Positions 8,114 to 15,812 of a stretch of DNA of 22,688 nt are shown one piece after another. This DNA is from an uncultured Eggerthella sp. (GTDB lineage: Bacteria > Actinomycetota > Coriobacteriia > Coriobacteriales > Eggerthellaceae), in the NCBI GenBank assembly GCA_900548955.1, contig URMQ01000014.1, positions 1-22,688 on the forward strand, written 5' to 3'. Position 1 is the first letter of the stretch; each line of letters starts with the position of its first letter. Under the pieces are notes generated by a model. The model was given only the letters and a program-made list of their open reading frames with translations, made no database searches and had not been told where the DNA came from. The position numbers and the translations under genes are program-made.

Positions 8114-8554
8114 GGTAATCCCTTTCAGTGTGCGCCTGTAAAACTCGAACCTTCTTTTGTTCTCAATACTTCGTGTTTTGAGCAGTGGTGCCCGAGTTTG
8201 CATTAGCTTGGCGGTCGCTTGTTCTGTAATTAGGAAGCAGTTCTATTTGACCAGTATTGAGAAATACAGCCAAGTGAATCTTTCTTCCCTGCCGGCACAA
8301 CCAGAATAAGGGTAGCAGACACCTTTAATCTACCAACTAGCGAGCTGCATTTTTACCAATTTCCATGCAACCAATAGTTGCAACCCCAGGTCAGATTGAT
8401 ATTAACAGTAATTCAACAGTCACACTAATTTCGTATCATTTTTTAAGACATTCGCGCATAATAAGCTTATAGATAACTAGCTCATACACCATCATTATTC
8501 ACCATCAACTTAACTTATCCGCTATACATAAATCCTCGCCAGAAAGGGCCGCTC
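8114..8554. other. Gene-free divergent region between XRE and lipoprotein genes
   Basis: About 440 bp without a credible gene. A perfect dyad TGCAAC-N5-GTTGCA (8366-8382) and a small perfect hairpin GTATT-GAGA-AATAC (about 8254-8267) stand out. TATACA (8523-8528) about 30 nt before the lipoprotein start is the best -10 candidate, but its -35 is poor (TTCACC with a 19-nt spacer). On the minus strand, TTGAGA about 18 nt before TTTACA is a weak XRE promoter candidate. Confidence 0.4.
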
Positions 8555-9106
8555 ATGATTACAAAAAAGCGCACGTTTATCGCCTTGTTAATTACTCCCC
8601 TTCTGGCAGCAACCCTTTTGCTTTCGGGATGCTCTGTCAACTTCACCCTCAATGAAGACACCGTAAATGACGCAGTAGATTCAGCAACTGAAGCGGCTGA
8701 CAACTTAGCTAATGCTGGCGAAGAAGCCGCTGATGCTGCAGAAATGTTAGCGGGGCTTGAGTTTGAAAAAGCAACCCGCATTGTGGTCTGCGATCCCGAG
8801 TCGGGTAAAACCATAAAAGAAATTACCAACCAAACCGCCATCGAAGAAGCTCTTATGCCACTATCGCAAGAAAACTCGATAGCAGTTACCCCCGATGCGC
8901 CCGAAGAATATATCTTTGAGTTTTGGCAGCCCGAAACGATTAAGCTTGGTCAAGACGAATCTGATGTTTCCGAAGAAAAGGTGCTCGAAATAACCACCTT
9001 TGAGGACTCTGATACGATTCGAATAAGCATGACGGTGCTAGGCAATATTTCTTTGAGCTTAACTTCCGCTGATAGCGCAGAAGCGCTTCGGAATCTTGCA
9101 AAATAA
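8555..9106 (+). CDS. Small predicted lipoprotein of unknown function
   Basis: This 183-residue protein has a basic N-terminus (MITKKR), a hydrophobic stretch and a lipobox LLSGC with lipidated Cys26, so the mature part should be anchored outside the membrane. After the cysteine comes an Ala/Glu-rich helical stretch (about 35-68, ATEAADNLANAGEEAADAAE) and then a compact region with mixed strands (about 72-180). I do not recognise the domain. AGAAAGGG lies 7 nt before the ATG. The gene stands alone and converges on the NifX-like gene. Confidence 0.82.
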   Translation: MITKKRTFIALLITPLLAATLLLSGCSVNFTLNEDTVNDAVDSATEAADNLANAGEEAADAAEMLAGLEFEKATRIVVCDPESGKTIKEITNQTAIEEALMPLSQENSIAVTPDAPEEYIFEFWQPETIKLGQDESDVSEEKVLEITTFEDSDTIRISMTVLGNISLSLTSADSAEALRNLAK

Positions 9107-9157
9107 AACTATACAACCTGGTGAAATAAAATTTCGTACATACCTATTAAACAAAAA

Positions 9158-9180
9158 CGAGCCGTTCATTGAACGGCTCG
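9158..9180 (-). terminator. Rho-independent terminator between convergent genes
   Basis: A perfect 10-bp stem CGAGCCGTTC/GAACGGCTCG encloses a 3-nt loop. On the minus strand the hairpin is followed at once by TTTTTGTTT, so it terminates the NifX-like gene, whose stop is about 80 nt away. On the plus strand the tail AATTGCTTTC is weaker, but the hairpin may also stop lipoprotein transcripts. Confidence 0.9.
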
Positions 9181-9258
9181 AATTGCTTTCGGTAGTTAAT
9201 TATTAACCTTTGGCTTTTACCCCCAGTAGTTAATCTAACAAGTTTGACAACGATTACA

Positions 9259-9633
9259 TTAGTGCTGACAAGCTTGATCGGCAGTCATATTTGGAAGCTT
9301 TCCTTCTGCCACCAGCTTTGCTGTATCACCCACAATAGGGTGTTCGGCATCGTAATACACTGTAATTCCCGCATTCGCGAAACCCTGCATAGGACGCATT
9401 CCCATACCTGCAGCAGCAATAGCCTGAACCCCTTGATTTTTTAGTAAGTCAACAATGGCAATGCAGCCACCTTCTTCGTGAGGCGGGTTATCTAACTCAG
9501 TTACGTTGGTTAATTCGCCATCAACAATATCAACAAGAGTAAAACAATCACAGTGGCCAAAATGTCCACTACGCTGTGCGTTAAGGCCTGCTTTGCCCAT
9601 TGTAGGTACTGCAAGTTTCAATGTTTCTGCCAT
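9259..9633 (-). CDS. NifX/NifB-associated-type (dinitrogenase iron-molybdenum cofactor family) protein
   Basis: This 124-residue protein has the small RNase H-like NifX/NafY fold seen in many anaerobes that do not fix nitrogen. The fold is suggested by LKLAVPTMG at the start, the SGHFGHCDCFTLVDI strand-loop, PPHEEGGCIAIVDLL and the glycine-rich AIAAAGMGMRPMQGF. Cysteines at 28, 30, 57 and 122 could bind an Fe-S or metal cluster, a plausible role in cluster handling, but no nif gene is present. The start at 9633 has AAAGAGG 8 nt upstream; an in-frame ATG at 9678 lacks that. It is a single gene with its own terminator at 9158-9180. Confidence 0.85.
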   Translation of the reverse strand: MAETLKLAVPTMGKAGLNAQRSGHFGHCDCFTLVDIVDGELTNVTELDNPPHEEGGCIAIVDLLKNQGVQAIAAAGMGMRPMQGFANAGITVYYDAEHPIVGDTAKLVAEGKLPNMTADQACQH

Positions 9634-10075
9634 AATCAACGCCTCTTTCCTTGTGTCGAATAGAACTATTACATTCAAATTTGTCTTATGCGCTTGTTTG
9701 CCTTGGCTAGTGTTTCTAAGGTTGCGAAGTAACTTATTCGCGTCGCAGCATAATTGCTATTCTTTAGCTGTTAGCTCGAATATACGACCAAATTAGTAAC
9801 ATTAAAGATGTATTCAGATAGAAGGTTTTACGTTTTTCCGTAAGCGGCTAGATTGCCTTACTCGGAAAGCAGAAGGAATCCAGAGATCGCAAAATAGGAG
9901 TCACAATTTTTTCATGACACATGATTACTATTGCTTTATTCATAAGCACTTATGCGCAATCTATAACCTATATAAATAAAACACCCCTAAAAGTAATATA
10001 AGACGGAATAATCTTCTGTAGCAGAATGAAAGTACAATGCATTTTGGGGAAACATTATACAAGGAAGGAGTCCAT
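9634..10075. promoter_or_regulatory. Divergent control region upstream of the acyl-CoA dehydrogenase
   Basis: About 440 bp with no gene. Two perfect dyads lie close together: TCATG-ACA-CATGA (9912-9924) and CATAAG-CA-CTTATG (9941-9954). A TATAAC (9963-9968), preceded 18 nt upstream by TTCATA (9939-9944) that overlaps the second dyad, is a fair promoter candidate. TATAAA at 9971-9976 is an alternative -10. A further stem TTACG-N6-CGTAA lies at 9828-9843. The leader to the dehydrogenase start would be about 100 nt. Confidence 0.5.
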
Positions 10076-11239
10076 ATGGATTTTGATTTCACTTCTGATC
10101 AGGAACTTTTCTTCGCAAGCGCTAAAGAATACGCAGAAAAGTACTTCACTCCTGAACTTATTAAGCAGTACTACGAAGTAGATCACCACATTAGCTTGGA
10201 AGCTGCTATGGCATTCCGCGAGCTTGGTTTTATGCATCTTGGTTTGCCAGAAGAAGTAGGCGGCATTCCTTGCGACAAGCTTACCTTGGTTGCTTTGGTA
10301 GAAAAGCTCCATGAGTACACCAGCTGCGTACTTCCTTTCCAGACCGACTTCAACTCCATTATGGACGTTATCGAATTTGGCAACGAAGAGCAGCAGAAAA
10401 AGATCATGGACGTGGTAGACAACGTAGAATCTACCAGCGTTGCCGTTACTGCAATTTCCGAACCAGGCGCTGGTTCCGACAACAATGCTATGACCTGCGT
10501 AACCGTTAAACAGCCTGATGGCACTTACCTGCTCAATGGTCAGAAGACTTGGGTTACCTTGGCTCACCTCTCTGTTTACACCATCGTAGTAGCTAAGGAT
10601 GAAGATCCATCGTATGAAAACGACAAGTACTCCTTGTGGATGGTTCCAAACGGCATTGAAGGCTATACCTACGGCGGACTCGAGAAGATCGGTCAGCAGA
10701 TCGTACCATTCGTTGACTGCTTCTTCGACAATGTTGTTCTTACCGAAGACATGCGTCTTGGTGAACCTGGTGAAGGCTGGAAGCTTCTCATGAAGAAGCT
10801 CGAGTTCGAACGCTGCCTCGTTGTTGCTCAGGCTCTTGGCCAGGCACAGGCAGTAATGAACGAAGTTGGCCCTTACTGCTCCGAGCGTATTTGCTTCCAG
10901 AAGCCAATCGGACATCTCTCCGCAATTCAGCAGCACTTGGTAGAGATGGAAACCATTCTGGACAACGTACGTACTCGTCTGTACAAGGTAACCACCATGC
11001 TCGACCAGGGCAAATCTACCCGTTTGGAATCTGCACTGCTTAAGGCATATGCTTGCAAGAATCTTACTAAGGTTGCTGAGCATGCATTGTCCATTTACGC
11101 TGGCATTGGTTATACCAAGGAAATGAGTGCTGGCCGTATCTGGAACGACCTTAAGGGCTACGAATTCGCTGGTGGCACCAACGAAATTATGGACTACATT
11201 GCAGGTCGTCAGCTGGTAAAGAAGTACAAGACCAAGTAA
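10076..11239 (+). CDS. Acyl-CoA dehydrogenase with IVD-type catalytic glutamate position
   Basis: This 387-residue flavoprotein shows the whole family plan: helical N-domain, the beta-domain with VTAISEPGAGSDNNAM (about 124-139) and NGQKTWVT (154-161), and the helical C-domain. It would oxidise acyl-CoA to enoyl-CoA, or run in reverse, passing electrons to ETF. The classical catalytic Glu of the C-terminal YEGT motif is Gly here (FAGGTNEI, 364-371). Glu245 in LEFERCLVV matches the alternative catalytic base of isovaleryl- and long-chain acyl-CoA dehydrogenases. The start at 10076 has AAGGAAGGAG 5 nt upstream. Codon choice is strikingly biased (AAG, GAA, GGT, TAC), suggesting high expression. 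No etf or acyl-CoA ligase genes adjoin it. Confidence 0.93.
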   Translation: MDFDFTSDQELFFASAKEYAEKYFTPELIKQYYEVDHHISLEAAMAFRELGFMHLGLPEEVGGIPCDKLTLVALVEKLHEYTSCVLPFQTDFNSIMDVIEFGNEEQQKKIMDVVDNVESTSVAVTAISEPGAGSDNNAMTCVTVKQPDGTYLLNGQKTWVTLAHLSVYTIVVAKDEDPSYENDKYSLWMVPNGIEGYTYGGLEKIGQQIVPFVDCFFDNVVLTEDMRLGEPGEGWKLLMKKLEFERCLVVAQALGQAQAVMNEVGPYCSERICFQKPIGHLSAIQQHLVEMETILDNVRTRLYKVTTMLDQGKSTRLESALLKAYACKNLTKVAEHALSIYAGIGYTKEMSAGRIWNDLKGYEFAGGTNEIMDYIAGRQLVKKYKTK

Positions 11240-11408
11240 GTCAAACAACCAGTCAAAACTATGTGACTAATGAACGTTCAATGATTCATTAATCTCTTTT
11301 GAGATGAACTGCTTTTGGATTATTGAATATGAATTAGACAAAACCTCCTAAGTATTTAGCTTCAAAGCCCTCAGAAGATAAATACACAAGGATATTCCGC
11401 AAACAGTA

Positions 11409-11444
11409 GGCTGCACGCGTCATACGTGCAGCCTTTCTTTTTCT
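11409..11444 (+). terminator. Rho-independent terminator of the acyl-CoA dehydrogenase gene
   Basis: A perfect 9-bp stem GGCTGCACG/CGTGCAGCC (11409-11417/11425-11433) is followed by TTTCTTTTTC. It lies 170 nt after the stop, leaving a long 3' UTR that contains TAATGAA/TTCATTA (11268-11274/11285-11291). Confidence 0.9.
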
Positions 11445-11457
11445 GCGCCTACATCCC

Positions 11458-12447
11458 CTACTTTCGAGGCTGCATTACTCCACGTAGCTCTTTGAACAAC
11501 TTTTCAAATCGCTCGGCAAAATACGTTTCACGACGCCAAACGAAACAAATCGAATGATCGAGTCCTTCTTCTTCAAGCGGCAATTCTTGCAACTCACCCG
11601 CAGCAATCCGAGATACTACCGCCGATTCATACGCAAACGTAATGCCAAGCCCACCTGCTGCCATCTCTAAAGCCAGCCCTACGCCCTTGACTTCAATGAC
11701 ACGAGCAAAACTATCAGGAACTAAGTTTCTGCGAGCTAATGACGCTTCAAGAACTGCTCGAGATCCTGAACCTGGCTCGCGGATGATTAAGCTGCGATCG
11801 AGTAAATCGCTATAGTGAAAACAGCAGCCATCCTTTTCGCCTCGGTCATCTCCGTAATAATGCTCCCCACATTGAGCCGTAATAGCTTGATTGCCTAACA
11901 AGTCCTGAAATGCATCTAATTCTGGCCATTTGTTACTCGCAGCTTCAACGCACACCATACGCTCGTGCGACCATTCTTTATATGAATAGCGTGTTGAATC
12001 AAAAATGCCTTCCACCAAAGCGCAATCAATTTCTCCCGCATCGAGCTTTTGAAGCAAGTCTTGTGTGTCTGCGGTATCAACTCGTACATGAACCTGAGGA
12101 TGCGCTTTACACCAACGCGCTAAAGGGTGCGCTAAAAGGTATTCGCCAGCCGTAAGCGTAGCACCAATAGAAAGGGTGCTGTTGCCTGAATCCAGCATGG
12201 TTAGCTCTCGCCTAAGCAAGGATTCATCATTTCGCTGTGCCTGAAGGACTTCTTTGACCAAACCGCCTTGTTCAGTAAGAAAAAGACTGCGACCCTGTCG
12301 AGTAAACAATTGAACACCTAATTGCTTTTCCAGCCATGAAATATGCTGGGATACCGCTGGCTGCGTGATGTTTAAACGTGCAGCTGTATGGGTGTAGTTC
12401 AAGGTTTCACACACATCTAAAAATGTATCGATACGCCAATCAAGCAT
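11458..12447 (-). CDS. LysR-family transcriptional regulator with Cys/His-rich insert
   Basis: This 329-residue regulator has a standard N-terminal winged helix (about 1-60; TAARLNITQPAVSQHISWLE) and a periplasmic-binding-like effector domain of the CysL/CbbR type (from about 92; IIREPGSGSR at 221-230). Between the two halves of the effector domain, around residues 190-214, there is a stretch not normal for the family, containing Cys193, His196, Cys208, Cys209 and His211 among acidic and aromatic residues. It could bind a metal or form a disulfide. The gene is divergent from the TDT transporter gene, which it probably controls. The inverted repeat ATTCCTTAT/ATTAGGAAT (12452-12460/12477-12485) just upstream of its start is a likely binding site. 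Confidence 0.92.
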   Translation of the reverse strand: MLDWRIDTFLDVCETLNYTHTAARLNITQPAVSQHISWLEKQLGVQLFTRQGRSLFLTEQGGLVKEVLQAQRNDESLLRRELTMLDSGNSTLSIGATLTAGEYLLAHPLARWCKAHPQVHVRVDTADTQDLLQKLDAGEIDCALVEGIFDSTRYSYKEWSHERMVCVEAASNKWPELDAFQDLLGNQAITAQCGEHYYGDDRGEKDGCCFHYSDLLDRSLIIREPGSGSRAVLEASLARRNLVPDSFARVIEVKGVGLALEMAAGGLGITFAYESAVVSRIAAGELQELPLEEEGLDHSICFVWRRETYFAERFEKLFKELRGVMQPRK

Positions 12448-12451
12448 AACA

Positions 12452-12485
12452 ATTCCTTATGGTAATAAAAGCAATCATTAGGAAT
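12452..12485. promoter_or_regulatory. Candidate LysR operator in the LysR/TDT intergenic region
   Basis: ATTCCTTAT (12452-12460) and ATTAGGAAT (12477-12485) form a nearly perfect inverted repeat immediately upstream of the LysR start codon. It is AT-rich like most LysR sites. The position suits autoregulation plus control of the divergent transporter. A TTGACG (12528-12533) nearer the transporter could be a -35, but no good -10 follows it. Confidence 0.45.
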
Positions 12486-12571
12486 CATTTTACTCAAGAG
12501 CAGGCATACTACAACAAAAGCTCTTTTTTGACGTTGCTCTAAAACAAGATGCATTGAAAGGTTTCCTCCTT

Positions 12572-13534
12572 ATGACTCGTGATTTCCTAAAAGAAGTACC
12601 TGTTCCTACTGCTGGACTTGCTTTAGGCATAGTAGCAATTGCTAAGCTTATTAGCCCTTACAACAGTTACTTTGAAATCACCTGCACAACGATAAGCATT
12701 GTTCTTATCGCACTTGTAACGGCAAAGGCTTTATTGTGTCGAAAAGCACTCGCGCATGACTTGCATCAACCTGTTCAAGCAGCGGTATTTGGAACGTTTT
12801 TTATGACTTACATGCAACTTTCCACCTATCTAGCACCTATCTCTCTACCTGCAGCTCGTGTTTTGTGGTTCGCTGCAGTTATTGGTCAATTCGTCTTAAT
12901 GGCATGGTTTACCCGAGAGCGTTATCTGGAATTTAAGCTTGGCGATGTTTTTGCTACTTGGTTTGTTTGCTATGTAGGAATTATTGTTGGATCAGTTACT
13001 AGTCCTGCGGTTGATATGATTACTATCGGAAAAGCCCTATTCTGGTTTGGCTTTGTTGCCTATATCGTTTTGCTGTTCTTAGTTACCGCGCGTCATGCCA
13101 AGTTATCTCTTACTGCTGGCGCAGCACCAACATTCTGTATTTATGCCGCACCAATGAGCCTGTCTCTTGCGGGATATTTAGCGGTATACAGCGAACCAAA
13201 TATAACCTTTGTTGTTGTGTTAGAACTCCTCGCACAAATTCTCTTTGTGGTAGTCCTTACGCAACTACCGAAATTCTTACGCGGCGGCTTTTTCCCGAGT
13301 TTTGCTGCTATGACCTTCCCTTTTGTTATTACCGCAACAGCCCTAACCAATACGTTAAGTGCTCTCAATGAAGCAGGTATTACCCTACCGTTTATCTGTG
13401 AGGTAATTTTCTATACAGAAGCGGCATTCGCTGGAGGAATGACGGTATTTGTGCTGTTCTGTTTTATCCGCTTCTTTGCACAAAAAATCGGTGCCCTTCA
13501 AATAGCGAAGAGCACCGAAAAAGAAGGCATTTAA
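12572..13534 (+). CDS. TDT (TehA/SLAC1-like) family transporter
   Basis: This 320-residue membrane protein has about ten hydrophobic spans. It opens with the family-typical VPVPTAGLALGIVAIAKL, in which the first helix follows a short cytoplasmic lead. TDT members export or channel anions (tellurite resistance TehA, sulfite SSU1, C4-dicarboxylates, chloride/nitrate SLAC1). The start ATG at 12572 has GAAAGG 10 nt upstream; an in-frame TTG at 12554 is less likely. The pairing with a divergent CysL/CbbR-like LysR gene would suit an inorganic or organic anion, but the substrate cannot be read from the sequence. Confidence 0.85.
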   Translation: MTRDFLKEVPVPTAGLALGIVAIAKLISPYNSYFEITCTTISIVLIALVTAKALLCRKALAHDLHQPVQAAVFGTFFMTYMQLSTYLAPISLPAARVLWFAAVIGQFVLMAWFTRERYLEFKLGDVFATWFVCYVGIIVGSVTSPAVDMITIGKALFWFGFVAYIVLLFLVTARHAKLSLTAGAAPTFCIYAAPMSLSLAGYLAVYSEPNITFVVVLELLAQILFVVVLTQLPKFLRGGFFPSFAAMTFPFVITATALTNTLSALNEAGITLPFICEVIFYTEAAFAGGMTVFVLFCFIRFFAQKIGALQIAKSTEKEGI

Positions 13535-13536
13535 CT

Positions 13537-13629
13537 TAGCGAAACGGAAGCTCAATAGCGTTACGAGATCCCTTCTCGTGACGGAAACTTCTAGTGCGAA
13601 GAATCCCTTTCCCGCGACAAAATCCTTTA
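13537..13629. repeat. Degenerate tandem repeat, about 19-bp unit, between TDT and MBL genes
   Basis: Units start at 13537 (TAGCGAAACGGAAGCTCAA), 13556 (TAGCGTTACGAGATCCCTTC), 13576, 13592 (TAGTGCGAAGAATCCCTTTC) and 13612, and the motif TCGCAACGGAAC recurs at 13630 within the last codons of the minus-strand MBL gene. A related TAGCGAAGAGCACCGAAA also lies at about 13503, inside the end of the TDT gene. The array therefore spans the whole convergent junction. No hairpin terminator is present. Confidence 0.65.
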
Positions 13630-14649
13630 TCGCAACGGAACCACATCATAGTTATCAGGCAGTTCCCCTGTTGCTACCAAATGAGCAACATAGGCCATAT
13701 TCTGAGCCAGCAGAGCGCGCCTGCCAAAAATAAGCCTGTCTTCCCAGGGGGTTCGCTTACCTTCATGAGTTGAATAGTAAGAAAGCTTACCCACATCACT
13801 GCATTCAGGATAATCAAGGCACACTTTCTTAAAGGATGCTAGCTGCCTGTGGTAGTGATCAATCACCCTTGCGCAACGTGCCGACAAATCGCTGCCTTCT
13901 TCACCATGACCACATAGTACAAGATCAACCTCCAACTTTCCTAAACGCTCAAGCGTAGAAAGCATAATGCCAAGCTGATCTTCTGTATCCGATTCCATCA
14001 TAATAGGCGGATTCATGCTGTATAAAACCTGATCACCTGCAACAAGAAGCTTTTTAGCCTTGTCGTACAAACACACGTGATGCAAATCGTGACCAGGTGT
14101 TTCTAAAACTTGAAGATCATATTCTCCAACAGTAATAATCTCACCCTCATGAACGTGCGTTAGAGGTATATCTTTTTCTCCGTTTATGGTCATAGGCTGC
14201 CAGTAAGCGGGATCATATTCATCGCCCACTTCAAAGTATTCACTGGTGCGTCGCTCGATTTCACCCAATTCACGTGCCGCCATCACGGGAGTTCCATGAT
14301 CTTTCGTGGATTGAACCCCTGCGTATACCTTCATTCCTGGCTGCCAAATTTGATCGAGTCCAGCACAGTGATCCCAGTGAAAATGAGTAATGAAAACATC
14401 CACGTTTTCCCAAGCAATATGCAATTCCGCAAGCGCTTTATCGTAGGTTTCCTTAGTAAGAGAAGAATTGCAACCAGTATCCACAATAAGAGAGCGACCA
14501 TTATCGTGAATACCGTCAGCTTTAAAGATATACGAATTCGTAGATCCTATTGCTAAAGGTGTTGGCAAATCAAGAGCGAAAACACCAGGTGAAACTTCTG
14601 CTAATTGCGTTCTTCCTGAAAACCTATACGGCATTACTTCATCTGGCAT
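13627..14649 (-). CDS. Metallo-beta-lactamase-fold hydrolase in the thi operon
   Basis: This 340-residue protein carries a complete metal site: HFHWDH (His89, His91, Asp93, His94), His187 (ETPGHDLHH), Asp206 (VAGDQV) and His248 (CGHGEE). A helical C-terminal part (about 255-340) resembles the winged-helix tail of LACTB2-like hydrolases. Such enzymes cleave thioesters, lactones, phosphodiesters or other esters. It is the last gene of the TPP-riboswitch operon, 60 nt after thiE, with GGGGAG just before the ATG. That points to a thiamine-related or housekeeping hydrolysis, but no activity can be named. Confidence 0.87.
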   Translation of the reverse strand: MPDEVMPYRFSGRTQLAEVSPGVFALDLPTPLAIGSTNSYIFKADGIHDNGRSLIVDTGCNSSLTKETYDKALAELHIAWENVDVFITHFHWDHCAGLDQIWQPGMKVYAGVQSTKDHGTPVMAARELGEIERRTSEYFEVGDEYDPAYWQPMTINGEKDIPLTHVHEGEIITVGEYDLQVLETPGHDLHHVCLYDKAKKLLVAGDQVLYSMNPPIMMESDTEDQLGIMLSTLERLGKLEVDLVLCGHGEEGSDLSARCARVIDHYHRQLASFKKVCLDYPECSDVGKLSYYSTHEGKRTPWEDRLIFGRRALLAQNMAYVAHLVATGELPDNYDVVPLR

Positions 14650-14709
14650 AATTACTCCCCTTTACCAGCAGGTGTTTTCTTTAGTTCATCCCCAGCTTGC
14701 AGATAAGTC

Positions 14710-15399
14710 CTACGCTTGATTCCAGGCTTCAACCAATGCACGCGCGGATTGATAAGGGTCATCTGCCGAACAAACAGCAGACACAACAAAGAAGCCGTCT
14801 ACCCCCGTGCTTTTTACCAAAGGAATATCATCTAATTTTACGCCACCACCAACAACAATAGGCACAGAACTCGCCTGAGCTAATTCGCATAAATCATCAA
14901 TGCTTTTAGTAATAATGGTGCCATCTGCACTGCGCCCACAATCTTTTTTCGTGGGAGTTTCATGTAAGGGTCCCACGCCAAGATAATCGACAAGACTCAT
15001 ATCTGCTGTCTTAACATATTCCAGCATTTCATCTGCTCGCGCCGAAAGGCCAACGATCGCATCAGGTCCAAGCAATTTGCGGCACACTTCAACAGGAATA
15101 TCGGTTTGACCAACATGAATACCATCTACCTTAACCCCTGCTTCGCGAGCAGCTAGCACCACGTCTAAGCGATCATCAACCAAAAGCGCTACCGAATCGC
15201 TCTTTCCTGCTTCCGAAATTACCTGTGCTGCCTGCGCGGTATAGTCAATCAAGTCGCGCGCAGAGCACTCCTTGGAGCGAATCTGAATACAGGTAAAACC
15301 TGCCGCTAAAGACTGACGAATAATATCCGCAACAGGTCTTCCAAGAGTATTTTCTGGTCCTATTACCAAATAAGCTGAAATATCAAGTGCGTTTCTCAC
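14710..15399 (-). CDS. thiE: Thiamine-phosphate synthase
   Basis: This 229-residue TIM-barrel enzyme joins hydroxymethylpyrimidine diphosphate and hydroxyethylthiazole phosphate to thiamine phosphate. Family motifs in order are CIQIRSKE, LLVDDRLDVVLAA, GIHVGQTD, VGLSARADEML, DYLGVGPLHETPTKKD and PIVVGGGV. I chose GTG 15399 because the product then begins MRNALDISAYLVIG, as in other ThiE proteins, with AGAAGGAATAGGGG upstream. The frame stays open to a TTG at 15456. It lies 113 nt after the MTH1187-type gene and shares the TPP-riboswitch transcript. The HMP-phosphate kinase ThiD is not in the window. Confidence 0.93.
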   Translation of the reverse strand: MRNALDISAYLVIGPENTLGRPVADIIRQSLAAGFTCIQIRSKECSARDLIDYTAQAAQVISEAGKSDSVALLVDDRLDVVLAAREAGVKVDGIHVGQTDIPVEVCRKLLGPDAIVGLSARADEMLEYVKTADMSLVDYLGVGPLHETPTKKDCGRSADGTIITKSIDDLCELAQASSVPIVVGGGVKLDDIPLVKSTGVDGFFVVSAVCSADDPYQSARALVEAWNQA

Positions 15400-15512
15400 G
15401 GAAACCCCTATTCCTTCTTGTTTAACTAACAATTCATTTGTCAGTCTGCTCGGCAAGTTTTGCTACAAACAAACCTACTAACGCCTGTTTGCAAGCAGTC
15501 TGACTATTTTCG

Positions 15513-15812
15513 CTATTCACCAAGTAATTCTTCTACCACGGCAACTTTTTTACGCATCATATCTTCGTGACCTGGGCGCACATCAGCCTTCAAGATAACT
15601 TCAGTTCGAATACCTTTTTCAGCCAAAACAAACGTGGCTTCCTTTACCACGCGCATAACTTCATCCCATTCACCTTCAATTTCGGTAAACATGGAATGAG
15701 TTTTGTTTGGCAATCCCGATTCACGAATTACTTTCACTACCTCAGCTACGTGTTCTGCCAGTTCATCTCCCACACCAAACGGCGCGATAGCAACAGCGAC
15801 CAAAGTATTCAT
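15513..15812 (-). CDS. MTH1187-family thiamine-binding protein
   Basis: This 99-residue protein is the short ferredoxin-like MTH1187/YkoF type: a strand (LVAVAIAPFGVGDE), helix, SGLPNKTHSMFTEIEGEWDEVM in the middle, and KADVRPGHEDMMRKKVAVVEELL at the end. Family members bind thiamine or a thiazole precursor and are found with thiamine uptake and salvage genes. The ATG directly abuts the thiM stop (TAAATG), so translation is coupled. It presumably buffers or delivers a precursor to ThiM or ThiE. Confidence 0.88.
   Translation of the reverse strand: MNTLVAVAIAPFGVGDELAEHVAEVVKVIRESGLPNKTHSMFTEIEGEWDEVMRVVKEATFVLAEKGIRTEVILKADVRPGHEDMMRKKVAVVEELLGE

Noticed and set aside
10055..11248. 397-codon open frame antisense to the acyl-CoA dehydrogenase
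   Set aside because: It is a by-product of the strong codon bias of the sense gene, which avoids triplets that read as stops on the other strand. The product has no family resemblance and no Shine-Dalgarno.
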